Assembly: GCF_029541745.1 (NCBI RefSeq)
Contig: NZ_CP089746.1
Location: forward strand, 5,837,559 to 5,901,558
From: Streptomyces sp. LX-29
GTDB taxonomy: Bacteria; Actinomycetota; Actinomycetes; Streptomycetales; Streptomycetaceae
Reading direction: 5' to 3'
DNA: 64,000 nucleotides
Part shown: in pieces, positions 53,253 to 60,860 of the stretch
How positions within the stretch are numbered: position 1 is the stretch's first letter
Layout: each line of letters begins with the position of its first letter
Translations under genes and position numbers: made by a program
The notes under the pieces: generated by a model
Database searches by the model: none
What the model saw: only the letters and a program-made list of their open reading frames with translations
What the model was told of the DNA's origin: nothing

Positions 53253-53313
53253 CTGAACTCCAACAGGTTGCTGGCCTGAACTCCAACGGGCGTGCCAATG
53301 GCGTGAGTTGGAG
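53253..53313. promoter_or_regulatory. Repeated CTGAACTCCAAC operator-like sites
   Basis: CTGAACTCCAAC occurs at 53253-53264 and 53276-53287 (23 bases apart, two helical turns), and the inverted core GTTGGAG at 53307-53313. They lie 100-160 bases before the DHA2 pump gene and look like binding sites for its regulator, perhaps the MarR protein encoded at 55697. Confidence 0.55.
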
Positions 53314-53414
53314 GGCCGCACAAGTCGTGGAAGTGGTTGACGGTCCGCCATGCCATCCGTACCGTTCTGGATCGTAGGAAATGCAGATGATTGAGATCGT
53401 CTACGGGGGGGCAG

Positions 53415-55157
53415 ATGTCGAACGCACGGGGGAAGCACCCGCACCCGCCGGGTGCGTTACCGTCGGCCGTACCGCTTTCGGCCGCGTCGGAGGTCGCGGA
53501 CGGTGACGGTTCGACTTCGTCGAGGGGGGCCGCCGCGGTGTGCGTCGCGCGGGGCGGCGGGCGCGGCTGGACGCTCGCCGCGGTGTGCGTCGCGGCGTTC
53601 ATGCTGATGCTCGATCTGACGGTGGTGAACGTCGCCCTGCCGGACATGCGCGCATCCTTCGACGCAGGCTTCTCCGATCTGCAATGGGTGCTCGACTCCT
53701 ATGCGCTGGGGCTGGCGGTCTTCCTGCTCACCAGCGGTTCGCTGGCGGACCGGTTCGGTCGGAAGCGGATGTTCAACGCCGGCTTCGTGATCTTTCTGGC
53801 CGCCTCGCTGGCCTGCGGCGTGGCGCCGAGCGCCGGCTTCCTGTCGGTGGCGCGGGGCGTGCAGGGGCTCGGCGCGGCGGTGCTGTTCGCGATCGGTCCC
53901 GCCCTGATCGGGAACGAGTACCGGGGGAAGGACCGCGGTAAGGCGTTCGGGGTGTTCGGCGGGGTCGTGGGCCTGGCCATCGCGTTCGGCCCGCTGATCG
54001 GCGGCGCGCTCACCGATGGGCTCGGTTGGCGGTGGATCTTCCTGGTCAACGTGCCGGTCGGGGTCGTCGCGATGGGCATCGGGATGCTGCGGATGCGCGA
54101 GTCCCGGGATCCGGAGGCGCACCCCGTCGACTGGTGGGGGCTGGTCACCTTCTCCGCGGCGCTGGCGCTGCTGGTGCTCGGCTTCCTGCGCGGCGAGGCG
54201 GAGGGCTGGGGCAGCGCGCCGATCGTGGGCATGTTCATCGGTTCGGGGCTGCTGTTCGTGGTCTTCTTCGCGGTCGAGGCGCGGCTGGGCGAGCGGGCGA
54301 TGCTGGAGCTGTCGCTGGGGCGCAACGTGACCTTCAACGGCCTCTCGGCGGTGACGCTGCTGTGTGCCGCGGCGACCATGTCCGCGCTCTTCCTACAGAT
54401 CTCCTATGTGCAGAACGTGTTGGACTTCTCCGCCTGGGGCACGGGCCTGCGCTTCCTGCCGCTCACCCTCACCCTCTTCGTCGCCGCGGCCGTCGCCGGC
54501 GGCCTGACCACGGTGGTTCCCCAGCGGATCCTGGTCGGGCTGGCGCTCGCCCTGGTCGCGGCGGGGCTGTGGCTGGTGACCCTGGTGGACGCGGACAGCG
54601 AGTGGACCGCGCTGCTGCCCGCCATGGTGGCGACCGGCGCCGGCATGGGGCTCTTCAACCCGCCGCGCGCCTCACTCTCCATCGCCGTGGTCAAGCCGTC
54701 CAAGGCGGGCATGGCCTCCGGCATCGGCGAGACCTTCCAGCAGGTGGGCGTGGCCGTCGGCATCGCCGCGATCGGCGCGCTCTTCCAGTCCCGGGTGGCC
54801 GACCTCTTCGCCGCCTCCGAGGCGGGCGGCCGACTGGGCGCCGGAGCGGAGGAGTTCGGCCACGCCGTGGCGGCCGGCGGCGGTGTCGAGGCCGCGGCCT
54901 CGGCGCCGGTCGCCGTCCGTCCGGGGCTCGACCAGGCGGCGCGCGCGGCCTTCGTCGACGGGCTGCACGAGGTCATGGTCGTGTGCGCGGTGATCGCGGC
55001 GCTGGGGGCGGTGATCGCGTTCGCCTTCATCCGCACCCGCGATCTGCACGAGAGCGCGTTGGCGGGCGCGGAGGCGTACGACCCGGAGGGCGTCGGGGCC
55101 GCGGGCGCGTCGGAGCCGCCCGGCCCGGACCGGGGACGGGTCGAAGTCGCGGTGTGA
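53415..55157 (+). CDS. MFS drug efflux transporter, DHA2 (14-helix) family
   Basis: A 580-residue inner-membrane antiporter. Starts with a 40-residue polar tail, then helix 1 (LAAVCVAAFMLMLDLTVVNVALP, which carries motif D1), motif A (GSLADRFGRKRMFNAG) and motif C-like GVVGLAIAFGPLIGGAL. About 14 helices. Substrates are probably lipophilic drugs. ATG 53415 is preceded by a G-run; an upstream TTG in frame is less likely. A repeat array and a MarR gene follow in the same direction. Confidence 0.92.
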   Translation: MSNARGKHPHPPGALPSAVPLSAASEVADGDGSTSSRGAAAVCVARGGGRGWTLAAVCVAAFMLMLDLTVVNVALPDMRASFDAGFSDLQWVLDSYALGLAVFLLTSGSLADRFGRKRMFNAGFVIFLAASLACGVAPSAGFLSVARGVQGLGAAVLFAIGPALIGNEYRGKDRGKAFGVFGGVVGLAIAFGPLIGGALTDGLGWRWIFLVNVPVGVVAMGIGMLRMRESRDPEAHPVDWWGLVTFSAALALLVLGFLRGEAEGWGSAPIVGMFIGSGLLFVVFFAVEARLGERAMLELSLGRNVTFNGLSAVTLLCAAATMSALFLQISYVQNVLDFSAWGTGLRFLPLTLTLFVAAAVAGGLTTVVPQRILVGLALALVAAGLWLVTLVDADSEWTALLPAMVATGAGMGLFNPPRASLSIAVVKPSKAGMASGIGETFQQVGVAVGIAAIGALFQSRVADLFAASEAGGRLGAGAEEFGHAVAAGGGVEAAASAPVAVRPGLDQAARAAFVDGLHEVMVVCAVIAALGAVIAFAFIRTRDLHESALAGAEAYDPEGVGAAGASEPPGPDRGRVEVAV

Positions 55158-55326
55158 CCACGGCGTACCGGCGTACGCGGAGCCTACGGGGGTGAGGTTC
55201 CGCGTATCCCGCGGGGGGGAGGGCGGTGGTGCCTGGCGGGGCGCCACCGCCCTCGCGGTCTCGTCCGCTCACGGTCCCGCTCCCACTCCCGCCGGCGGTC
55301 CCAGGCCCGTCGATCCCGGGACCCTC

Positions 55327-55564
55327 GATCCAGAGATCCAGAGATCCAGAGATCCAGAGATCCAGAGATCCAGAGATCCAGAGATCCAGAGATCCAGAGA
55401 TCCAGAGATCCAGAGATCCAGAGATCCAGGGATCCTGGGTACGGGGCACCAGGGATCCAAGGCTCCAGGGGGCCAGGGCTCCAGGGCTCCAGGGCTCCAG
55501 GGCTCCAGGGCTCCAGGAATCCAGGGCTCCAGGAATCCAGGGCTCCAGGAATCCAGGGCTCCTG
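55327..55564. repeat. 8-bp minisatellite (GATCCAGA / GGCTCCAG)
   Basis: Twelve perfect GATCCAGA units run from 55327 to 55422, then GATCCAGG and GATCCTGG, a short disrupted stretch, then about thirteen 8-base units to 55564, mostly GGCTCCAG alternating at the end with GAATCCAG. Because 8 bp times 3 is 24, all frames stay open and give apparent proteins (RDPEIQRS, DLWISGSL repeats). I regard these as artefacts. It separates the pump from the MarR gene. Confidence 0.95.
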
Positions 55565-55696
55565 GGCGCGGGCCTGTTCTGTGGGGCGCCGCATCGATCT
55601 CACGGTCATCCGACGATCGGTCAGTTCTACTATTGGCTTTCGGCTTTCACTGAGGTTTCGGCGGGCGGTAACGCCGCCGGGAGAACCACCCCGACG

Positions 55697-56287
55697 ATGG
55701 GAGCGCGGCCCATGCCACACACCGTCCAGACCCCTGAGCCCGCCTCCGGGGCCGGCGCCGAGGTGGGCGCGCGCGATGTCGCGCCCGGGCCCGGGGCCGG
55801 GTCCGGCACCGGGGCCGTCCCCGACGCGGAGGATGCGACCTTCGACTTCCCGCTCGTCAACCGGACCGGATACCTGCTGAACAAGGCCGGCGCGCTGCTG
55901 ATGCAGGAGGCGGAGCAGGTCCTGGAGGGGCAGGGCATGCGGATGCGCTACTTCTACGTGCTGGCGGCGCTCGAAGGCAGGCATCCGCTCTCCCAGCAGG
56001 ACCTGAGCCGCCTGCTGAACCTCGACCCCACCACCATGGTCGCGATCATCGACGAGATGGAGTCGGCCGGCCATGTGGAGCGGCGCCGCAACCCCGCGGA
56101 CCGCAGGCGCTACATCCTCCACCTCACGGACGACGGACGGCGGGCGCTCGGACGGGCGTCGTTGGCGGTGGGGGAGGTCGAGGAGCGCTTCCTGGCCACG
56201 GTGGTGGACCGGGACCGGGAGCGGCTGCGGCAGATCCTGCGCCGTCTGCTGGCCGATCGCTGGCCCAGCGTGATCTCCTGCGAATGA
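55697..56287 (+). CDS. MarR-family transcriptional regulator
   Basis: A 196-residue regulator. A Gly/Ala/Pro-rich N-terminal 55 residues is followed by the MarR core: NRTGYLLNKAGALLMQEAEQ, winged helix HPLSQQDLSRLLNLDPTTMV and the wing ERRRNPADRRRYILHLT. GGGAGAA lies 11 bases before the ATG (55712 is an alternative). A TACTAT hexamer at 55628-55633 may be its -10. Likely controls the DHA2 pump upstream, by proximity only. Confidence 0.9.
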   Translation: MGARPMPHTVQTPEPASGAGAEVGARDVAPGPGAGSGTGAVPDAEDATFDFPLVNRTGYLLNKAGALLMQEAEQVLEGQGMRMRYFYVLAALEGRHPLSQQDLSRLLNLDPTTMVAIIDEMESAGHVERRRNPADRRRYILHLTDDGRRALGRASLAVGEVEERFLATVVDRDRERLRQILRRLLADRWPSVISCE

Positions 56288-56303
56288 CCCTCTCCGTTCA
56301 CCG

Positions 56304-56345
56304 CGATCGGATTCCGGCCCCCGGAATCCGATCGTTCGTTTTCCC
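56304..56345 (+). terminator. Intrinsic terminator after marR
   Basis: A perfect 14-bp stem CGATCGGATTCCGG with loop CCC, followed by TTCGTTTTC, a good U-rich tail for this organism. Confidence 0.9.
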
Positions 56346-56422
56346 GCCCTTTCTCCTCCGCTTGCCGAGGAGCCGGTTATGGCAATTCCGGTTTCGGTTT
56401 CACGATGGAGACATAAAACCTC

Positions 56423-56450
56423 TTGGGTGATCTTTCCCTCATGCTAGCCT
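56423..56450 (+). promoter_or_regulatory. Promoter of the avrD operon
   Basis: TTGGGT, 16 bases, TAGCCT within the least GC-rich stretch of the neighbourhood, about 85 bases before the avrD-like start. Fits a HrdB-type promoter with a weak -10. Confidence 0.5.
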
Positions 56451-56536
56451 CATCGGCATCGAGTTCACGACCTGATGTGACTCGGTGACGGCGCGCCTCA
56501 CGAGTATTGCGTGCCACGGGGGAAGGGCAGTTTCAT

Positions 56537-57628
56537 ATGATCACGGGGGATCGTTATTTCACCTCTCTCGACGCCTGCCTGGGCCCGGGCGACGAGAGGT
56601 TCTTCGGCAGCGGCTACAAACGGGTCGGCCAGAATCTGGCGGACGTGACGGCGGGCGGCCCGGCCGTGCCCGGCGCGCTTGTCGTCGCCCGCGCGGGCCT
56701 CAGCTACCCGCTGGACTGGTCTCGCAAGTCCACGGCCAGTCGGTTGCGGCCGCACCTCAGCAGCATCGACGCCCTGGTGCTGGCGGCTCAGCTCGCCGAG
56801 ATCCAGCTCAACCACAGCCGCTCGCTCACCGCGGAGCAGCAGCGCCACACCTGGTTGCCGGCCGCCGAGATCCGCGCCGGCTCCAGGCCGCACGAGGACC
56901 TGGCGGGCTTCCCCGTCCGGGCGCGACTGAGTGAGATCACCGAGGCGCCGGGACCTACGGGAGCCACGCGAGACGAACGCGCCACAGCGGAGTTCGCCAC
57001 AGCGGCTGAAGCCGGCCGCGGCACGACCCTGCGCAGCACGTACGACTGCCGTATCGGCAGCCTGAAGGTGCGCTGCGTCCTGGAGCACGCGGCGGGGGCG
57101 GGCGATCGCGCCGGCCGTCCGGCGGCGGTGTACGCCACCGGCGACGAGGCGCTGGGCCCCGCCCGGACCAGGCACTACGGCGACGGCTACAAGACGCGGC
57201 GGCTCTTCTCGGAGGGCGTGGCGGTCGACCTCGCCGGCCAGCGGGTGCGGGCGGGTCAGCACATCGTCCCCGAGCCCGGGGACAGCACGGCCACGCGCGG
57301 AGCGGAGGCGGCGTACGCGCCGTCAGTCTCCCTGGTGGACTGCATGGTCGGCATCGCGCAGCTCGCCCAGGTGCTGCTCTACAGCCAGGACGAGATGTCG
57401 CGCGGCGCCAGCAACACGCTCTGGATGCGACGGATCGTCATCGAGGCGGATTCGCCGGTGCGGCCCCTGGACCGGCCGATCGACGCCGTCGCCTATACGA
57501 CGAAGACTCGGACGCTGCGGATGGGCGCGGGGGTGTGGCGCTGTTCGGATCTCGCGGTCGACGACTTCCGCGGAATTCACGGCTCCTGCTCGATAGCCCA
57601 CCAGCTGCCGATGGCACGGGCCGCCTGA
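56537..57628 (+). CDS. avrD: AvrD-family protein (syringolide/butenolide biosynthesis type)
   Basis: A 363-residue protein recognised as AvrD family by the N-terminus (YFTSLDACLGPGDERFFGSG), the block HLSSIDALVLAAQLAEIQL and the C-terminal block SVSLVDCMVGIAQLAQVLL then SNTLWMRRIVIEAD. The two IDALVLAAQLAE / VDCMVGIAQLAQ blocks look like an internal duplication, as in the double-hotdog AfsA fold. Pseudomonas AvrD directs synthesis of syringolides, which are acylated sugar-derived butenolide elicitors. ATG 56537 follows GGAAGGG nine bases upstream. It heads an operon of four genes ended by a terminator at 59476. A signalling or bioactive lipid-sugar product is inferred, not shown. Confidence 0.85.
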   Translation: MITGDRYFTSLDACLGPGDERFFGSGYKRVGQNLADVTAGGPAVPGALVVARAGLSYPLDWSRKSTASRLRPHLSSIDALVLAAQLAEIQLNHSRSLTAEQQRHTWLPAAEIRAGSRPHEDLAGFPVRARLSEITEAPGPTGATRDERATAEFATAAEAGRGTTLRSTYDCRIGSLKVRCVLEHAAGAGDRAGRPAAVYATGDEALGPARTRHYGDGYKTRRLFSEGVAVDLAGQRVRAGQHIVPEPGDSTATRGAEAAYAPSVSLVDCMVGIAQLAQVLLYSQDEMSRGASNTLWMRRIVIEADSPVRPLDRPIDAVAYTTKTRTLRMGAGVWRCSDLAVDDFRGIHGSCSIAHQLPMARAA

Positions 57629-57659
57629 GAACGGTAAGTGAAAACGGGGGAATTCAGCA

Positions 57660-58307
57660 ATGATCGGCTCAATCGCGGGATCGCCGATGACGCGATCCGG
57701 AAAGGCCCTCATCGTATTCGAGGGGCCGGCCAGGATCACCTGGCACAACGGGGGAAACGGGCGGTGGACGCCCATCGGAATATGGCCGGGACCGCGGCAT
57801 CGAATGACGGTGGACGAACAGCTCGCTCGGCGCGCTCCGCTGCTCGTCGTCCTGGACGCTCCGGAGGCCACCGTCCCGGTCCTCAGCGAGGAACTGGCCC
57901 GCGCGCCACGGCGGGTGTACGCGGCCCTGACCCGCGAGGAACCGATGACGGCGTCGGCGTCGGCGTCCACGGGGCCAGCGCCGCTGTGCGCGACGTCGCC
58001 CCGCGGGGAGGAGGTCACCGATCTGCGGGTGCCGCTCCTCGACTGGCTGCCGGGCCCGCTGCGCCGCCGTGGGCTGGACTTCCTCGCCGAGAGCGAGGAG
58101 GCGCTCGCCCGCACCCCGCGCGCCCTGCTTCCCGCCCTGCTCACCGAGGAGGACCCGGCGCCGTCCACGTCGGTGCGCTTCGCTCGTCGGCTGCTGCCGG
58201 GAGCCCTGTCGGAGGCGTGCCTCGCCGCCGCCGTACGGCATCTCTTCCCGGCCGTCCGCAACGAGCCCGGGCAACCCGCCGGGCCGGCGCGGCTGAACTG
58301 CGCGTGA
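57660..58307 (+). CDS. Unknown protein in the avrD operon
   Basis: A 215-residue protein with normal streptomycete codon bias, GGGGGA upstream of the ATG, 31 bases after avrD. The N-terminus (KALIVFEGPARITWHNGGNG) and RRAPLLVVLDAPEATVPVLS suggest a soluble alpha/beta protein; a middle Ser/Ala-rich stretch is followed by RVPLLDWLPGPLRRRGLDF. I recognise no family and no catalytic motif. Its last codons overlap the next frame by GTGA, so it is coupled to it. Confidence 0.7.
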   Translation: MIGSIAGSPMTRSGKALIVFEGPARITWHNGGNGRWTPIGIWPGPRHRMTVDEQLARRAPLLVVLDAPEATVPVLSEELARAPRRVYAALTREEPMTASASASTGPAPLCATSPRGEEVTDLRVPLLDWLPGPLRRRGLDFLAESEEALARTPRALLPALLTEEDPAPSTSVRFARRLLPGALSEACLAAAVRHLFPAVRNEPGQPAGPARLNCA

Positions 58308-58633
58308 GCGTGGTGAGAGCGGTGACACGAACGAGGACAGACGCGCGAGGGGACACCACACGGTCGGACCCGCGAGCGGAGAAGCGAACGGGGATCGGGA
58401 CGCGCTCGGGAACGGCGACCGGTAGGCGCCCGGCAGAGGCGTCAGAGACGCGCCCAGGCGTGGCGCTGCCGGTCGACCCGCCCCCGATCCTGACCAGCGG
58501 GGAGCTGAACTCGGAGGTCGCCGCCCTGGCGTGGGGAAACCTCCGGCGGACGACGACACGTCAGGCTCCCGGTCACTCCGGCTCCCCTGGCCCCCACTCG
58601 GGCCCCTCCGTCGGAAGCGAGGAGACACCATGA
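58304..58633 (+). CDS. Small overlapping-frame protein between two avrD-operon genes
   Basis: A 109-codon frame whose GTG lies in the stop of the previous gene (GTGA) and whose TGA lies in the start of the next (ATGA). This double 4-base overlap is typical of real coupled genes. The first 45 residues are Arg/Thr-rich with weaker codon bias; the second half (PPPILTSGELNSEVAALAWG, then NLRRTTTRQAPG) is better. It may start later at a GTG before ALPVDPPP, giving about 57 residues. It could be a small accessory protein or a peptide precursor. Unrecognised. Confidence 0.45.
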   Translation: MSVVRAVTRTRTDARGDTTRSDPRAEKRTGIGTRSGTATGRRPAEASETRPGVALPVDPPPILTSGELNSEVAALAWGNLRRTTTRQAPGHSGSPGPHSGPSVGSEETP

Positions 58634-59445
58634 GCGACGCGACCGCGACCGTCGCGCCGTCAGGCGCCGTACGGACGCCCGAACACCCCATCCACCTGGC
58701 CATCTCCGGCACCTACTCCACCGGCAAGAGCACCACCACGGAGGCGCTCTCCGTCGCCACGGGCATCCCGCGCACCCACGCCCTGACCTCGCGCGAGATC
58801 CTCAAGGACCTCGTCCCCGGCAAGCAGGTGCAGGAGCTGTCCGCCGTCGAACTCCTCGCCCTCGGCCTGCGCCGCCTCGAAGAGCGCATCCACAACGAGG
58901 CGATGCCCGGCTCCTTCGTCTCCGACGGCTCCGTGATCCACGAGTGGATCTACGGCGAGGCGCGCATGCGGGTCGGCGTCAACCCGGGGGACGGCGCCCT
59001 CCACAAGCTCCTCACCGAGCTCGCGGGGTTGCCGGTCAAGCGCTTCTACCGCCAGTACATGCAGGCGTACGGCCAGATCACCAAGGCCCGCGCCAAGCGG
59101 ACCTACGACGCGTACGTCCACCTCCCCGTCGAGTTCCCCATGAAGGCCGACGGCCACCGCCCCGTCTCCGAGCGCTTCCGGCGGATGTCCGACGAACTGC
59201 TCATCCACACCCTGGAGGAGATGGAGATGCCGTACCACGTCGTCCGCGGCAGCGTCGAAGAACGGGTCGACCAGATCATCCGCATCTTCGACCTGCCGAC
59301 GGTGTTGCCCGTGGGCGAGGCCGTGACCATCGCCCAGCGCCGCGTACGGGAGGCCAGCGAGCTCCTGGAAGCGGACTCCCGGAGCCACGCCGCCCAACGC
59401 GAGAAGTCCCGACTGCGCCGCATCCGCTACGCGCTGCGGTACTGA
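58630..59445 (+). CDS. NadR-like P-loop ATPase/kinase in the avrD operon
   Basis: A 271-residue protein with a Walker A loop ISGTYSTGKSTTTEAL near residue 27 and SFVSDGSVIHEWIYGEARMR, as in the AAA_28/NadR ribosylnicotinamide-kinase-like group that phosphorylates small molecules. GAGGAG lies six bases before the ATG. Basic Arg-rich C-terminus (REKSRLRRIRYALRY). Last gene of the operon before a strong hairpin. It may phosphorylate the sugar moiety handled by the AvrD-like enzyme; that is inference. Confidence 0.78.
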   Translation: MSDATATVAPSGAVRTPEHPIHLAISGTYSTGKSTTTEALSVATGIPRTHALTSREILKDLVPGKQVQELSAVELLALGLRRLEERIHNEAMPGSFVSDGSVIHEWIYGEARMRVGVNPGDGALHKLLTELAGLPVKRFYRQYMQAYGQITKARAKRTYDAYVHLPVEFPMKADGHRPVSERFRRMSDELLIHTLEEMEMPYHVVRGSVEERVDQIIRIFDLPTVLPVGEAVTIAQRRVREASELLEADSRSHAAQREKSRLRRIRYALRY

Positions 59446-59475
59446 CCGCCACCGCGGCCACCACCGGGCGAGCGA

Positions 59476-59509
59476 CCCCGCCGCCTCCTGAACCGAGGTG
59501 GCGGCGGGG
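59476..59509 (+). terminator. Terminator of the avrD operon
   Basis: CCCCGCCGCCTCC pairs with GGTGGCGGCGGGG (one mismatch) around loop TGAACCGA, 30 bases after the last stop. Confidence 0.8.
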
Positions 59510-59618
59510 CGTGCTGTCTCCCTGGCCGCCACGGCTCCCCCGGATTGCGGGGGTCAGGCACTCCAAGACGGAGATCACCATGCTCCCGAGCCCGCACCGC
59601 CCGCTTACCGTAGTGACC

Positions 59619-59963
59619 ATGACCACCGCAGATGCCGATGACGTCCGCCGGATCGCCCTCTCCCTCCCCGAGACGGTCGAGAAGGAGGCGTGGAGCATGC
59701 CCACCTTCCGCGTGGCCGGGAAGATGTTCGTGACCATCCCCGACGACGAGACGTCCTTCGCCGTCCGCTGCCCCATGCACGAGCGCGCCGAACTCATCGC
59801 CGCCGAACCCGAGAAGTTCTGGGTCCCCCCGCACGAGGCCGGCTCCAACTGGGTCCGCGTCCGCCTCGCCGCCCTCGACGACGTCCACGAACTCCGCGAC
59901 ATCCTCGTCGACTCCTGGAAGCAGGCGGCCCCGCCCCGACTGCTGGAGGCCTGGTCACTGTGA
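59619..59963 (+). CDS. MmcQ/YjbR-family protein
   Basis: A 114-residue protein (ADDVRRIALSLPETVEKEAW, FRVAGKMFVTIPDDETSFAV, WVRVRLAALDDVHELRDILV) matching the YjbR/MmcQ double-wing DNA-binding-like family, whose function is not settled. TACCGT at 59606-59611 lies seven bases before the ATG with no ribosome site, so a leaderless message is likely; a GTG two codons earlier is possible. Confidence 0.88.
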   Translation: MTTADADDVRRIALSLPETVEKEAWSMPTFRVAGKMFVTIPDDETSFAVRCPMHERAELIAAEPEKFWVPPHEAGSNWVRVRLAALDDVHELRDILVDSWKQAAPPRLLEAWSL

Positions 59964-59975
59964 CCGCCCGGGACG

Positions 59976-60005
59976 TTCTTCCGCCCCCTCCGAATGGGGT
60001 ACAGT
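59976..60005 (+). promoter_or_regulatory. Promoter of the small RNA unit
   Basis: TTCTTC and TACAGT (60000-60005), 18 bases apart. Transcription would begin near 60012, just before the GNRA hairpin and the tRNA-like sequence. Confidence 0.45.
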
Positions 60006-60019
60006 AGATCTTGCAAACG

Positions 60020-60035
60020 CCGCCCGAGAGGGCGG
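60020..60035 (+). other. GNRA-capped hairpin in the leader of the tRNA-like RNA
   Basis: CCGCCC, GAGA, GGGCGG: six GC pairs capped by a GAGA tetraloop, eight bases before the cloverleaf. Confidence 0.6.
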
Positions 60036-60043
60036 GGTTCGAT

Positions 60044-60115
60044 GCGTCGGTCGTCTAAGGAAAGATGCTCGTCTCCAAACGAGAGATGTAGGTGCAAGGC
60101 CTGCTCGGCGCTCCA
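60044..60115 (+). tRNA. Atypical tRNA-like gene, would-be CCA (Trp) anticodon
   Basis: A cloverleaf can be drawn. Acceptor GCGTCGG pairs with TCGGCGC (seven pairs, two G-U). D stem GTCT/AGAT has an AAGGAA loop. Anticodon stem CTCGT/ACGAG has loop CTCCAA. T stem GTAGG/CCTGC has loop TGCAAGG. Then a T discriminator and an encoded CCA at 60113-60115. Oddities: the anticodon loop has six instead of seven bases, the variable loop four, and the T-loop reads TGC where TTC is standard. It has its own promoter, leader hairpin and terminator. It is either a divergent or decayed tRNA-Trp, or a tRNA-like small RNA with another job. Confidence 0.55.
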
Positions 60116-60117
60116 CG

Positions 60118-60154
60118 GAAAGGGCCCTTCCCCAACTCGGGGAGGGGTCCTTTC
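60118..60154 (+). terminator. Terminator of the tRNA-like unit
   Basis: A 16-bp stem GAAAGGGCCCTTCCCC with GGGGAGGGGTCCTTTC (two G-U), loop AACTC, starting two bases after the encoded CCA. Confidence 0.85.
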
Positions 60155-60335
60155 GCATGCGCGGACGTTCAACCCCCGCCGCTCGCCCATCGACTCCCGG
60201 GAACGACGAGGTCCGCCGGCTGCGCCTTCCCCTGCGGGAAGTGGAGGGCTGGTGCAACCGCACCCCGGCGCGGTGTTACGGCGGCTGGACCCGGACGTCC
60301 AGAGGGCGGCAGGCTCTCCGCCCCGGGGCTCTGCA

Positions 60336-60860
60336 TCACGGCGTATCGCGGCGTTTCCGGCCCGTCTGCGGGGCTTCCGTGGCGATCGGTTGTGTCCGGC
60401 CGGTCCTGGTGTCGATGAGGATCTGCTCGGCCGTGGCGTTGTCGGCGCTGACGGCCCGGGCCATGGCTGCGCGTGCCGTGTCGGGAGTCGTGTCCGGTGG
60501 GATCACCAGCAGGGAGAAGTGGTCTCGATCTCCTCGGGTGACGAGGACGGTGTCGTCACTGACCGGGAAGGAGTCGATGTGCACGACGCGGTCGTCGATG
60601 ATCAGTCGTGTCGGTAGGTCGTCCCAGGCACGGGAGTCCAGGCCGACGCGCGTGACGGGTCCGAGGTGCTCGGTCAGCGCGGTGATCAGGCTCGGCAACT
60701 CGGCGTCGATGTCGCGGGAACGCGGCCACCACGCGCCGTCGAGAACTCCCCCGCGAGCATGTGTCGTCTCCAGCCGCAGCAGGGCGGTTCCAGGTTTCAC
60801 GGCTTCGTGGATCGCGTCCGGCAGAAGCTTCGCTTCACGCGGGGGTTCGGCGTCGGACAT
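60336..60860 (-). CDS. DUF5994-family protein
   Basis: A 174-residue soluble protein. LPDAIHEAVKPGTALLRLET, GGVLDGAWWPRSRDIDAELP and SRAWDDLPTRLIIDDRVVHI are hallmarks of the actinobacterial DUF5994 family; no known activity. ATG 60860 begins at the conserved part, the longer upstream frame being non-coding. An IS21 element sits 200 bases upstream. A nested hairpin at 60991-61027 (GCAGGCC/GGCCTGC core) lies between. Confidence 0.82.
   Translation of the reverse strand: MSDAEPPREAKLLPDAIHEAVKPGTALLRLETTHARGGVLDGAWWPRSRDIDAELPSLITALTEHLGPVTRVGLDSRAWDDLPTRLIIDDRVVHIDSFPVSDDTVLVTRGDRDHFSLLVIPPDTTPDTARAAMARAVSADNATAEQILIDTRTGRTQPIATEAPQTGRKRRDTP

Noticed and set aside
55184..56122. Long minus- and plus-strand open frames across the 8-bp array (repeating DLWISGSL or RDPEIQRS)
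   Set aside because: An 8-bp unit gives a 24-bp translated period, so all frames stay open automatically. There is no ribosome site, and codon bias outside the array is wrong; the MarR frame alone has coding signals.
56410..56440. Gamma-butyrolactone receptor site (ARE-like) upstream of avrD from ACATAAAACCTCTTGGGTGA
   Set aside because: The two halves do not form a convincing inverted repeat; resemblance is too weak to call.
57669..58712. Minus-strand 347-codon frame over the avrD-operon genes
   Set aside because: It is a shadow of GC-rich plus-strand genes; the plus-strand genes have ribosome sites and coupled overlaps.
60044..60115. Calling a normal functional tRNA-Trp
   Set aside because: The six-base anticodon loop and TGC T-loop are not canonical; it is reported only as tRNA-like.
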